Assembly: GCA_052390495.1 (NCBI GenBank)
Contig: JBQTGW010000240.1
Coordinates: 43,846-107,845, forward strand
Reading direction: 5' to 3'
Source: GCA-003244245 sp052390495
Lineage (GTDB): Bacteria > Actinomycetota > Actinomycetes > Mycobacteriales > Pseudonocardiaceae
DNA: 64,000 nucleotides
Shown here: in pieces, positions 31,282 to 40,631 of the stretch
Numbering within the stretch: position 1 is the first letter of the stretch
How the letters are laid out: every line of letters begins with the position of its first letter
Notes under the pieces: generated by a model
The model's database searches: none
What the model was told of the DNA's origin: nothing
Seen by the model: the letters and a program-made list of their open reading frames with translations, nothing else
Translations under genes and position numbers: made by a program

Positions 31282-32382
31282 TCAGCCGATCACTACGGCG
31301 AACCCGGGCTTGATCACGTCGTCGATCAGCGCCAGCCGCTCGTCGAAGGGCAGGAAGGCCGACTTCATCGCGTTGATGGTGAACCGCTGCAGATCGCTCC
31401 AGCCGTAGCCGAACGCATCGACCAGCGCGGCCATCTCGCTGGACATCGAGCACCCGGACATCAGCCGGTTATCGGTATTGACGGTGACCCGGAACCGCAG
31501 CTCCGCAAGCAGGCCGAAGGGGTGCTCGACGATCGAGGCGGCGGCCCCGGTCTGCACGTTGGAGGTAGGGCAGAGCTCCAGCGGGATCCGCTTGTCCCGC
31601 ACGTAGGCGGCCAGCCTGCCGATCTTCACGGTGCCGTCCGCGGCCACCACGATGTCGTCGACGATCCGGACCCCGTGGCCGAGGCGGTCTGCGCCACACC
31701 ACTGCAGCGCCTCCCAGATCGAGGGCAGGCCGAACGCCTCCCCGGCGTGGATCGTGAAGTGGGAGTTCTGCTGACGCAGGTACTCGAAAGCGTCCAGGTG
31801 CCGAGTGGGCGGGAAGCCCGCTTCCGCGCCTGCGATGTCGAAGCCCACGACCCCGGCATCGCGGTAGCGCACCGCGAGCTCGGCGATCTCCCGGGACCGC
31901 GCCGCATGCCGCATGGCGGTCAGCAGACACCCCATCCGGATCCGTCCGCCCACCGGATGGCCGTCGGCCGCAGCCCGCGCGCTGCCCTCGGCGAAGCCGG
32001 CGAGCACGGCCTCCACCACCTGTTCGAGGTGCAGCCCGCGCTCGGTGTGCAGCTCGGGAGCGAACCGCACCTCGGCGTAGACGACACCGTCTGCCGCCAG
32101 GTCCTCGGCGCATTCGGCCGCCACCCGGTGCAGCGCGGACGGCGTCTGCATCACACCGACGGTGTGCGCGAAGGGCTCCAGGTAGCGCTCCAGCGTGCCC
32201 GAGGCCGCTGCCGCGCGGAACCAGGCGTCCAACTCGGTGACGTCGGTACTGGGCAGCTCGCGATAGCCGACCTGCTCAGCCAGCTCCACCACCGTGGCGG
32301 GCCGCAGCCCGCCGTCGAGGTGGTCGTGCAGCAGTACCTTGGGTGCGGTGCGCAGGGTGTCGCGCGTCAGCGGGGTTGCCAC
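31282..32382 (-). CDS. add: Adenosine deaminase
   Basis: 366 residues, the usual length, of the zinc-dependent enzyme that turns adenosine (or deoxyadenosine) into inosine. Motifs in order: LLHDHLDGGLRP (metal-binding HxH near residue 19), FTIHAGEAFG (His and catalytic Glu), RLGHGVRIV, ELCPTSNVQTG and VTVNTDNRLMSG with the metal-binding Asp region. It is cytoplasmic and works in purine salvage with the phosphorylase at 8 kb. The ATG at 32382 is preferred because translation begins in the conserved region within 15 residues. Confidence 0.95.
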   Translation of the reverse strand: MATPLTRDTLRTAPKVLLHDHLDGGLRPATVVELAEQVGYRELPSTDVTELDAWFRAAAASGTLERYLEPFAHTVGVMQTPSALHRVAAECAEDLAADGVVYAEVRFAPELHTERGLHLEQVVEAVLAGFAEGSARAAADGHPVGGRIRMGCLLTAMRHAARSREIAELAVRYRDAGVVGFDIAGAEAGFPPTRHLDAFEYLRQQNSHFTIHAGEAFGLPSIWEALQWCGADRLGHGVRIVDDIVVAADGTVKIGRLAAYVRDKRIPLELCPTSNVQTGAAASIVEHPFGLLAELRFRVTVNTDNRLMSGCSMSSEMAALVDAFGYGWSDLQRFTINAMKSAFLPFDERLALIDDVIKPGFAVVIG

Positions 32383-32516
32383 CTGGCTACCGTATTCCCG
32401 CTGGGGTCACCGCTTCTGGGGTCACCGCCTGTCGCCACGGCTAAGGACATGGCTAGGCTGCGCGCGCATCGCCACTTTTCCGTTCACCCTCATCCTCGTC
32501 AAAGGCCAGGCCGCCC

Positions 32517-33590
32517 GTGAGCAACGAGAACTCCACGACATCGTTCGACCGGATGCGGAGCATGCTGATGCGTGCCGCTGAGATCCGCGACAGTGAGCAG
32601 CAGCAGGTCTTCGACGCGCTGGACGAGATCCATGCCCGCTTAGCTCCGCTGGAGTCACTCGGCTCGGTCCGCAAGCGCCTTTCGGAGCTGCCGGACCGGA
32701 CCGAGGTCAGCGTGTTGGCCGAGCGGATGGACGAGACCCTGGCCAAGCTGGACTCGCACGACAACGCGATCACCGCGCTGACCCGCCTCGTCGAGTCGAT
32801 CGTGGACAAGCTGGCCGCTCCGTTCGCCGAGCTCGGTGGGCGGCTGGACGGGATGGCGGGCCGGTTCGAGGGAGTCGCGGGCCGGATGGACGGTCTGGAG
32901 GACCGGATCGCCGGACTGCACAAGCGGATCGACGAACTGGACCACCATCTGGACAAGCAGGACGGCAAGCTGGATGGGCTGCCCGCAGCGGTGCACGGCC
33001 CGGTGCGGGAGCGGATCGACACAGCCGAGACGGGGTTGCGGGGCCGCATCGAAGAGGTCGACGAGGGCGTCCACGAGCACCTCGATGGCCTGGCGCGGAC
33101 CGTCAACGAGACCACCGACAAGCTGGGTGCCAGCCTCGGCGAGGCGGTCTCCGGCGGGCTCGACGCGCAGACCAGCCTGCTCGACCCGCACCCCCAGCTG
33201 AAGGCGCTGGCAGGCACCCTGCAGGCAGTCACAGCCGGGATGGACACCCTGGCGGCTCGGTTGGACAGTCTGGAGAAGGGTGTCGACGGCCGGATCAGCA
33301 CGGTCACCGAGCGTCTCGGCGTGCTGGACGACGCACTCGCCGACCGCCCGAACGCCGACTCGGTGGCCGACCTGGTCCGCCAGGCCAACGAGGAGTCCGA
33401 GGTGCGCAACGCCAGTCAGCTGGACGAGGCGATGGCCACCTTCGCCGAGCTCATCATGGGCGGAACTCCCACTCAGCTGATCTCCACGCCACCACCCCCG
33501 CCCCGCCCGGCACAGCGGCGGGTCCGCACGCCCACCACCAAACCGAGGGCCGAGCAGGAGCGGAGCTCGGAGGAAGCCGCCGCATCCTGA
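32517..33590 (+). CDS. Coiled-coil protein
   Basis: 357 residues beginning at GTG 32517. From about residue 20 to 290 the sequence is heptad-rich with repeated units such as LGGRLDGMAGRFEGVAGRMD and LHKRIDELDHHLDKQDGKLD, typical of a long dimeric coiled coil. The C-terminal 50 residues are Pro-, Arg- and Glu-rich and disordered. No membrane segment or enzymatic motif is present. Similar actinobacterial proteins are unnamed; a structural or scaffolding role is only a guess. It is divergent from add with 134 bp between them, within which CTGGGGTCACCGC occurs twice. Confidence 0.8.
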   Translation: MSNENSTTSFDRMRSMLMRAAEIRDSEQQQVFDALDEIHARLAPLESLGSVRKRLSELPDRTEVSVLAERMDETLAKLDSHDNAITALTRLVESIVDKLAAPFAELGGRLDGMAGRFEGVAGRMDGLEDRIAGLHKRIDELDHHLDKQDGKLDGLPAAVHGPVRERIDTAETGLRGRIEEVDEGVHEHLDGLARTVNETTDKLGASLGEAVSGGLDAQTSLLDPHPQLKALAGTLQAVTAGMDTLAARLDSLEKGVDGRISTVTERLGVLDDALADRPNADSVADLVRQANEESEVRNASQLDEAMATFAELIMGGTPTQLISTPPPPPRPAQRRVRTPTTKPRAEQERSSEEAAAS

Positions 33591-33670
33591 CCACTGAGCG
33601 GGATGAACTGAATAGTCGGCCGACACCTCCGTTCGATGCGAGTGGCGAATCGAATCGATAGGTTCGGTCC

Positions 33671-34984
33671 GTGCACGCGATACGGTCCCGAGCAATCGCG
33701 GTACTGATCGCCACGATCAGCGTGTCGGCCCTGCTCGGCGCCGCGCCACTGGGGACACCCACGCCACCGGTGCCCGCCCCGATCACACCAGACACGTCGG
33801 GATGCCCCAACCGGGTGGCCCCTCCCCCGCCGGTCGACCTCTCCGAGGTCCCAGCTCCCGGCGGACGGGTCCCGGAACCCCTACCACTTCCCGACCGCCC
33901 GGCAGGCGGGGAACGGATGGGCGAATGCGGGCTGGTGCTGCCCAAAGGTGCGCCTGCCCTGCCGGACGGGATCAGCGCCACATCCTGGCTGCTGGCCGAC
34001 GCAGCGACCGGCGAGGTGCTCGCCGCCAAGGATCCCCACGCGCGGCACCGCCCAGCTTCGACGATCAAACTGCTGACCGCGCTGCTGGTGGCCGACCGGC
34101 TGCCCCCCGACAAGATCGTGGTTGCCACCCAGGCCGACGCCGACCAGGAGGGCAGCAAGGCAGGCATCGGCCCGGGCGGCTCTTACACAGTCCGGCAGCT
34201 GCTCGCCGGTCTGCTGCTGGTCTCCGGCAACGACGCCGCGCATGCCCTGGCCGAGCAGCTGGGCGGGATACCCGCGACCATCACGCAGCTCAACGACCTG
34301 GCCGCCGAGCTGGGCGCGCACGACACCCGCGCCGCCACCCCGTCCGGATTGGACGGTCCTGGGATGAGCACCTCGGCCTATGATCTGACCTTGGTGTTCC
34401 GGCACGTGCTGCACAACCCGCTGCTCGCCCAACTGCTGAACACGGCGGTGGTGGACTTTCCAGGCTTCGCTGACCGGCCGGGGTTCATGGTCAGCAACGA
34501 CAACAGGCTGCTCGCGAACTACCCCGGCGCGGTGGGCGGCAAGACCGGGTTCACCGACGACGCCCGCCACACCTATGCCGGCGCGGCGGTTCGGGGTACC
34601 CGACCGCTGATGGTGGTGCTGCTGCGCGGCGAGCAACGGCCAGTGCCGATGTGGGAACAGGCAGCGCGGCTACTGGACTACGGATTCGCGCTGCCCCCAG
34701 GGACCGCGGTCGGGCAACTGGTAACCGGAACTCAACTCGCCGAAACCCAGCCCACCGAAACCCAACTCACCGGAACCCAACTCACCGGAATCCAGCTCAC
34801 CCCGTCCCAGTCATCCCAGCCGTACCAGAGCGCCCCGACCTCCCCGCCGCTGCTCGGTGATGGCACCGCGTCGTTAGACGGCTCCAACGCTCCTGACGAG
34901 ATCGTCATGTGGCCGCTGTGGCTCGCGCTGACAATCTCCGTGCTGGCCATACTCAGTGCGCTCATCATCCGCAAACGTACTTAA
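33671..34984 (+). CDS. D-alanyl-D-alanine carboxypeptidase (penicillin-binding protein, S11 family)
   Basis: 437 residues starting at GTG 33671 with a signal peptide (AVLIATISVSALLGAAP) and a C-terminal membrane anchor (MWPLWLALTISVLAILSALI followed by RKRT). The three penicillin-binding motifs are present: STIK (active-site Ser, about residue 138), SGN (about 193) and KTGFTDDA (about 295). It removes the terminal D-Ala from peptidoglycan stem peptides outside the membrane. Before the anchor lies a Thr/Gln-rich stretch with five-residue repeats (TGTQL, AETQP, TETQL, TGTQL, TGIQL), probably a flexible wall spacer. A Pro-rich region of about 60 residues precedes the catalytic domain. Confidence 0.92.
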   Translation: MHAIRSRAIAVLIATISVSALLGAAPLGTPTPPVPAPITPDTSGCPNRVAPPPPVDLSEVPAPGGRVPEPLPLPDRPAGGERMGECGLVLPKGAPALPDGISATSWLLADAATGEVLAAKDPHARHRPASTIKLLTALLVADRLPPDKIVVATQADADQEGSKAGIGPGGSYTVRQLLAGLLLVSGNDAAHALAEQLGGIPATITQLNDLAAELGAHDTRAATPSGLDGPGMSTSAYDLTLVFRHVLHNPLLAQLLNTAVVDFPGFADRPGFMVSNDNRLLANYPGAVGGKTGFTDDARHTYAGAAVRGTRPLMVVLLRGEQRPVPMWEQAARLLDYGFALPPGTAVGQLVTGTQLAETQPTETQLTGTQLTGIQLTPSQSSQPYQSAPTSPPLLGDGTASLDGSNAPDEIVMWPLWLALTISVLAILSALIIRKRT

Positions 34985-35275
34985 GTCATCGACCACGTAC
35001 CGGCGGTCGACGACATCGCTGCGCTGTTCGTGAGTGTGACCGCCGAGTAGGCGGTGCAGTCCGTCTGGACCAAGACGAAATGTCGGACGGAACCGTGCTC
35101 CGTGTGAATGGAAGTATTGGCACCGGGCGCCGCCCCCCGCGCCCTGACCCTGTCGAGCGGACAACCGAACTATAGAGCTGTCGCCGATATCCGGCCGCTC
35201 TGTGGGCTCGTCCCCTTGGGGCTTGACCCGATGGTCTCCGTACGACCTGTTCCAGCAGCACAGAAAGGCTACGCT

Positions 35276-38161
35276 GTGTCCAAACCCAGGGCTTGCCGAC
35301 CGATCGGAAGTCCCCGACAAGCAGCAGCGGCGAGGTGGTACACAACCCGCCTCGCGTTGACCGCGCTTCTCGCGGCGACCGCGCTCCCGTTCACCGCCAC
35401 CGCCGCTGCGGCGCAGACGACGTTCACAGTCGACAGCAACGCCGACGCGGTCGACGCCACGCCTGGTGACGGGACCTGCGCCACCTCCAACGGGACCTGC
35501 ACGCTACGCGCAGCAGTCCAGGAGGCCAACGCGTTCGCAGGCGCGGACACGATCGTGCTACCGGCAGGCGAGTTCGCGATCGCGATCCCACCGCTGAATC
35601 AGAACGACATCACCAGCGGCGACTTCGACATCACCGAAGACCTGACCATCACCGGCGCCGGGCAGAGCGCCACGACCATCGACGGCGGCGTCCCGAAGGC
35701 CGGGTCCGGGGCGGAGATCCCCGGGCTGGACCGGCTGTTCGCGGTCGCCCCAGGGGTCGGCTCGGTGTCCCTCTCCGAGCTCCGCCTGCAGGAAGGATAT
35801 GCGCAGGAGTTCGGCGGGGCGGTGCTCAACGAAGGCGACGCGACCGTGCAGCTGACCAACGTCACCGTTGCGAACAACTTGGCGGGTAAGAACGGCGGCG
35901 GCGTCGATAATCACGCCAATGGCACCATCGCCGTCAGCGGATCGACGTTCACGGCCAACTCCTCGATCGAGGGCGGCAGCGCGCTGAACAACAACCGCGC
36001 CGGCACGCTGACCGTGACGAGCAGCACGCTGACAAACAACCATGGCGGATCGGCGATCCTGAACAACGGTGAGTTCGACGTCCACGGCACAATCACCGTC
36101 ACGGACTCGACGATCTCAGACAACGACAGTGGCGAATTCGAATTGTCAGGTGGCGGCATCAACAATGCTGGCGGAACGCTCACAGTCGAGCGCACCACGT
36201 TCTCGGGCAACGCCTCCAACGGGTACGGCGGTGGCCTCGCCAACAACGGTGGCGCCGTCTTGGTGACCGACAGCACGTTCACCGCGAACCGGGGCGATGC
36301 CGGCGGGGGGTTCGGGGGTGGCGACCTGGGCGGCTCAGCAGAAATCCGCAACTCGACGTTCACCGGCAACCACGCGGAGGCCGACGGCGGCGCGCTGGCC
36401 AACGACGGCCCCGGCACGCTGATCGTGACTGACGGGCGGTTCATCGGCAACATCGCCGAAGGCGACGGTGGCGCGATCGTGAACAACGGCTTCGGTGCGG
36501 TGACCATCACCGGGGTCACCTTCAGCGACAACACCGGTGCCAACGGCGGCGGGTTAGCGAACAACGCCGACGCGCTGGTCGACGTCGCCACGAGCACGTT
36601 CATCGGCAACCACGCGCTCAGCGAAGGCCTGGGCGGGGCAGGCGGCGCGATCCAGAACGACTCCGACGGCCAGTTCTCGCTGCGCGACAGCACACTGCGG
36701 CAGAACGACGGGGACAGCGGCGGGGGGTTCGCCAACCACGGTGACGGCGCCGTCGAGATCACGAACACAACCATCTCGGCCAACACCGCCAGCGCCGACG
36801 GCGGCGGGCTGGCGATCGACTCGGGCGCTGTCGCCATGACCAACATCGACGTGCTCGGCAACACCGCCGGGGCCAACGGCGGCGGAATCAGCTTCGCCGG
36901 CGACAAGATCGCTAAGGAAGGCGAGACTGCGACGATCACCGGCAGCCGCATCAACGACAACGTCGCCAACGAAGAGTCCGGCAGCGGCGGGGGCATCGAC
37001 AGCCAAGGCGATGGCGAGCTCGGCATCACCGACACGACCGTCCGCAACAACCGGGCGTTCGCCGGTGGCGCCATCCACCACGTCGGCGACGCGCCGCTGA
37101 CCATCAACCGCTCCACGATCACCGGCAACCACGCCGACAGCGGCGGCGGACTGTTCCTGGAGGGCGACGCGGGGACGACCGTGACGAACTCCACGGTCTC
37201 GGCCAACACCGCGACGAGCTTCGGTGGCGGCATGCTGGCCAACAGCACGCGAGCCGACCTGGTCCACGTGACCGTGACCGACAACAACGCGGCCTCCGGT
37301 GGCGGGATCAGCAACGGCGGCGCCGACCTGACCGGCGACGGGTTCGTCCTGCCCCGCAACACGATCATCGCGAACAACCCCACCGGTGGAAACTGCGGCG
37401 GGACGCTGGACTCCCAAGGCAGCAACCTGGAGAACGCGGACACCTGCGGCCTGCGCGCCGAGGGTGACCAGATCAACGTCGACCCCCGGCTCGGCCCGTT
37501 GGCCGACAACGGCGGGCCGACCCTCACCCACGCCCTGCAGGCAGGCAGCCCCGCGTTGAACAACGCCAACGTCGCACCCTTCCCGGCCACCGACCAGCGA
37601 GGCGTGACGCGCCCGCAGGGGCTGACGCCGGACATCGGGGCGTTCGAATCCGAGACGCCGGGCTGCACCGGCACCCTGGAGACCACGGCCGACATCGACA
37701 GCTGGCTCGCTGAGAACAACCCCACAGCGAACTTCGGCGCAGACGCCGTGCTGAAGGTGCGCTCCAAGAGCGCGGAGGGCAACCTCCGTGCCCTGGTGCG
37801 CTTCGCCTTGCCCGACGCAGGCGGCTGCCAGGTCGTCGACGCGAAGCTGCGCCTGCACGCCAGCTCAGCGACGCCCGGCCGGACGCTCGAGGCAGTCGCC
37901 GTCGACGGCAGCTGGACCGAGTCCGAGGTGACCTGGGCGAACCAGCCGACCACCGCCGGGCCCGCCGCCACCACCGACTCGGGTCTCGGCACCCTGGAGT
38001 GGACCGTCACCGAGCAGGTCCAAGCCATGTACACCGGTGCCAACAACGGCTTCCTGATCAAGGATTCCCAGGAAGGCGACCCGGCAGGCCCTGAGCAGCA
38101 GTTCCACGGCCACGCCAAGGCCCCCGACCAGCCACCCCAGCTCATCATCACCTTCGGCTGA
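35276..38161 (+). CDS. Large secreted beta-helix protein with CSLREA and DNRLRE domains
   Basis: 961 residues from GTG 35276 (AGAAAGG 7 nt upstream) with a signal peptide (LTALLAATALPFTATAAAAQ). A CSLREA-type start (CTLRAAVQEAN, about residue 85) is followed by some 550 residues of right-handed parallel beta-helix with recurring GGG-I/L-x-N-x and SxxTxNxA units, then the choice-of-anchor-Q type sequence ADNGGPTLTHALQAGSPALN. The C-terminal about 165 residues form a DNRLRE domain (NPTANFGADAVLKVRSK, GSWTESEVTWANQPTTAGPA). It is extracellular and probably binds or modifies polysaccharide, or acts as an adhesin. No catalytic residues can be assigned. Confidence 0.9.
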   Translation: MSKPRACRPIGSPRQAAAARWYTTRLALTALLAATALPFTATAAAAQTTFTVDSNADAVDATPGDGTCATSNGTCTLRAAVQEANAFAGADTIVLPAGEFAIAIPPLNQNDITSGDFDITEDLTITGAGQSATTIDGGVPKAGSGAEIPGLDRLFAVAPGVGSVSLSELRLQEGYAQEFGGAVLNEGDATVQLTNVTVANNLAGKNGGGVDNHANGTIAVSGSTFTANSSIEGGSALNNNRAGTLTVTSSTLTNNHGGSAILNNGEFDVHGTITVTDSTISDNDSGEFELSGGGINNAGGTLTVERTTFSGNASNGYGGGLANNGGAVLVTDSTFTANRGDAGGGFGGGDLGGSAEIRNSTFTGNHAEADGGALANDGPGTLIVTDGRFIGNIAEGDGGAIVNNGFGAVTITGVTFSDNTGANGGGLANNADALVDVATSTFIGNHALSEGLGGAGGAIQNDSDGQFSLRDSTLRQNDGDSGGGFANHGDGAVEITNTTISANTASADGGGLAIDSGAVAMTNIDVLGNTAGANGGGISFAGDKIAKEGETATITGSRINDNVANEESGSGGGIDSQGDGELGITDTTVRNNRAFAGGAIHHVGDAPLTINRSTITGNHADSGGGLFLEGDAGTTVTNSTVSANTATSFGGGMLANSTRADLVHVTVTDNNAASGGGISNGGADLTGDGFVLPRNTIIANNPTGGNCGGTLDSQGSNLENADTCGLRAEGDQINVDPRLGPLADNGGPTLTHALQAGSPALNNANVAPFPATDQRGVTRPQGLTPDIGAFESETPGCTGTLETTADIDSWLAENNPTANFGADAVLKVRSKSAEGNLRALVRFALPDAGGCQVVDAKLRLHASSATPGRTLEAVAVDGSWTESEVTWANQPTTAGPAATTDSGLGTLEWTVTEQVQAMYTGANNGFLIKDSQEGDPAGPEQQFHGHAKAPDQPPQLIITFG

Positions 38162-38458
38162 ACCAGCCACCCTCGGACACTTGTCAAGATCATCTCTGGC
38201 AGGTGCCCGAGGGCAGCCGCCAGTTTCTTTCCCGCACGAATCGCTTGTCTGGAAGAGTCCGTCGCAGCGATGCTCGCTCTGGGTTTGGCTGGCTACCGGG
38301 CATCCTGGTGCCATGGCGTGGCAGCCGACCCGCTACGGCTGCACGCCTGGATCGAGGCTGGCGGCAAGCGGGTGGGCGAACCGGCGTCCACCGAACTGTT
38401 CACCCCGATCATGCGCATCCCGTCCGGCGGGGACGAGGCGGCAAGGAGGCCGATGTGA
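38162..38458 (+). pseudogene. Remnant resembling lasso-peptide B2 (transglutaminase-like) protein
   Basis: The frame is open straight after the previous stop and has no start codon before its conserved part. RIACLEESVAAMLALGLAGY, then WCHGVAADPLRLHAWIEAGG and KRVGEP fit the cysteine-protease-like domain of lasso-peptide B2 proteins (catalytic Cys in ACLEES, His in LHAWIE). The N-terminal half is missing. No lasso precursor, cyclase or B1 gene is nearby. The stop overlaps the start of the GNAT remnant, so they were probably neighbours in an operon. Domain assignment is tentative. Confidence 0.4.
38170..38213. terminator. Imperfect inverted repeat after the beta-helix gene
   Basis: CCCTCGGACACTTG (38170-38183) pairs with CAGGTGCCCGAGGG (38200-38213) at 12 of 14 positions, with a 16-nt loop. 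It begins 9 bp after the stop codon and probably terminates the beta-helix transcript. Confidence 0.6.
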
Positions 38459-38860
38459 CTGAACCGGTGCTGTGGATACGCGGAGAGCGGGTGGGACTCG
38501 GGCCAACCCCATGCTGAGCTCATCGAGGAGTACTGGCGCTGGGAGAACGACCCCGTAGTCGTCAACGGCTACGGACGCCAAGTCCCCGAATCCCTCGAAA
38601 CCCGCCGCGAAGGCTACGGCCACCAAGCACGCGGATCACTGAACCAGGTCCGATTCACTATCCACGACCTCAAGAACGACGCCGCACCCTGCGGGCTGAC
38701 CAGTCTGACGGTCGACCATCAGGTCCGCACCGCCGAGTTCCTCATTCTGCTGGCCCCCGAAGCACGCGGCCAAGGCCTGGCCACCGAGGCCACCCGCTTC
38801 ACCCTCGACTACGCATTCCACCTCACCGCACTCGCCCAAGTCTGGCTGAAAGTCCTAATT
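38456..38860 (+). pseudogene. GNAT acetyltransferase remnant
   Basis: A first frame gives VTEPVLWIRGERVGLGP and then hits a stop at 38516. The continuation is in another frame: AELIEEYWRWENDPVVVNGY, VRFTIHDLKNDAAPCG, and the acetyl-CoA-binding motif EARGQGLATEATRFTLDYAF. The protein then stops matching after VWLKVL, where relatives continue through a conserved NxxAIRAYEKAGF region. So it has an early frameshift and a lost C-terminus. The remaining 38861-38960 is noncoding. Confidence 0.75.
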
Positions 38861-38960
38861 CACCAACATCTCACCGCCACGACCACCATCCCCATAAGCC
38901 ATGCACACCAGACCCGGCCCGGCCGACGTTGAAGCAGCCCTACATAACGAGCCAAGCGAA

Positions 38961-40631
38961 CTATGAGTCGAGCGGTGAGGCGGGTGCGGTGGTGGGCAGC
39001 CAGTAGCAGACCGCGGCAGCGGCGAGGAGAGTGACGGCTCCGGCGACGAGGGCGGCGGTGGTCATGGCGTCGATGAAGGCCTCACGGGCGGCGCCCAGCA
39101 GCTGTGTCCGGAAGGGGTCGGGAAGCTGCTCGGCGAAGGAGGAGGCAGTGAGGATGCTGTGATCGGCCGCCTGCCGCAGGGTGTCGGAGGTACCGGGTTG
39201 GGTGAGCAGGGTGTGCAGCCGGGAATCGGAGACGGCGGTGATGATCGAACCTTGCACGGCTACCCCGAGGGCGACGCCGACCTGGCGGGTGGCGTCGTTG
39301 ATGGCCGAGCCCAGTCCAGCCCGGCTTGGTGGCACGGCCGCCATGACCGCCTCAGTTCCGGCGGAACCGACCATTCCCGCACCGAGTCCGGCGATGAGCT
39401 GGAAAATCACCAGGTGGTCGTACCCGGAGCTGGGGTGGGTAGTAGCCAGGACGGCGAATGCGGCGGTGACCACACCCAGTCCCACGACCACCGAGGTTTT
39501 CACGCCGTAGCGGGCCTGGAGGGGAAGTCCCACGGCGGCTCCGACGATCACGGCGGCGGGCAATGGCAGCGTGCGCAGCCCTGCCTCCCAGGGTGTGTAA
39601 CCCAGGACCTCCTGCAGATAGAGGGTGATCACGAACAGGGCACCGAACAGGGCGAAGGACATCAGGGCCAACGCGGCGGCGTTCATCCCGACCTGGGGTC
39701 GACGGATGAGTGACAGCGGGAGCATCGGAGCGCGGCTGCGGGCTTGCCAGCTGATGAAGGCGGTCAGCAGCACAGCTGAGGCCGTGAAAGCGGCCAGCAC
39801 GGGAGCGCTGGTCCAGCCTCGGGCGGGGCTCTCGATGATCGCCCAGACCAACGCCAGCAATCCGGTCGCGGACAGGACGACTCCCAGGACGTCGACGCGC
39901 TGGGCATGAGGGACGCGGGATTCGGGCACTACCAGCAGCGCCAGGGCGATGGCGACGGCGGTGACCGGAACGTTGATCCAGAATCCGGCGTGCCACGAGA
40001 AGTGGTGCACCAGCCAGCCTCCGACGACCGGTCCGGTCGTCCCGCCCAGCGCGCCGATCACTGCCCACAATGCGATCGCCCGGCGACGCAGGTGGGATTC
40101 CGGGAACAGGTTGCTGATAATCGACAAGGTGGCGGGCATCAACAGCGCCGCACCCGCACCCATGCCGAATCGTGCCACGATCACCGGCCAGGGTTGCTGG
40201 GCAAGGGCTCCCAGTATCGAGAACGCACCGCACACGGCCAGCCCGATCGTGAAGGAGCGACGCCGGCCGATCCGGTCGGTGACCGCGCCTGCGGCCAGCA
40301 CGGTGCCGCCGAGCATCAGGGCGTAACCATCGACGATCCACTGCACTTGGGCCATTGACGGCGCCAGGTCACGCTGCAGGTCGGGGATGGCGACGTTGAG
40401 GACGGTGAGATCCATGCCCAGCAGGAACAGGCCCAGACACACCACAGCAGTCGCCGCCCAGCGGCGCGACAGGCTCAGCGGCGGTGCCGCGGCGCGGTGT
40501 CTGCCAACTCTGGGCAAACGGGCCGCAGTGGGCTCAGGCTTGGCGCGGGGTTCAGGCTTGGCGCGGGGCTCAGGTTTGGCGCGGGGCTCAGGTTTGGCGC
40601 GGGGTTCAGGCTTGGCGCGGGGTTCAGTCAT
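38961..40631 (-). CDS. MFS drug:H+ antiporter, DHA2 (14-TM, EmrB/QacA-like)
   Basis: 556 residues with 14 predicted hydrophobic segments. Motifs of the DHA2 group are visible: GMDLTVLNVAIPDLQRDL in TM1, AGAVTDRIGRRRSFTIGL (motif A), ALLMPATLSIISNLFPE and GTTGPVVGGWLVHHFSWHAG (motif C). The N-terminus consists of five six-residue repeats (EPRAKP), a long cytoplasmic extension that is unusual for the family. The ATG overlaps the thioesterase stop by 4 bp, so it belongs to the PKS operon and probably exports the polyketide or protects against it. Confidence 0.9.
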   Translation of the reverse strand: MTEPRAKPEPRAKPEPRAKPEPRAKPEPRAKPEPTAARLPRVGRHRAAAPPLSLSRRWAATAVVCLGLFLLGMDLTVLNVAIPDLQRDLAPSMAQVQWIVDGYALMLGGTVLAAGAVTDRIGRRRSFTIGLAVCGAFSILGALAQQPWPVIVARFGMGAGAALLMPATLSIISNLFPESHLRRRAIALWAVIGALGGTTGPVVGGWLVHHFSWHAGFWINVPVTAVAIALALLVVPESRVPHAQRVDVLGVVLSATGLLALVWAIIESPARGWTSAPVLAAFTASAVLLTAFISWQARSRAPMLPLSLIRRPQVGMNAAALALMSFALFGALFVITLYLQEVLGYTPWEAGLRTLPLPAAVIVGAAVGLPLQARYGVKTSVVVGLGVVTAAFAVLATTHPSSGYDHLVIFQLIAGLGAGMVGSAGTEAVMAAVPPSRAGLGSAINDATRQVGVALGVAVQGSIITAVSDSRLHTLLTQPGTSDTLRQAADHSILTASSFAEQLPDPFRTQLLGAAREAFIDAMTTAALVAGAVTLLAAAAVCYWLPTTAPASPLDS

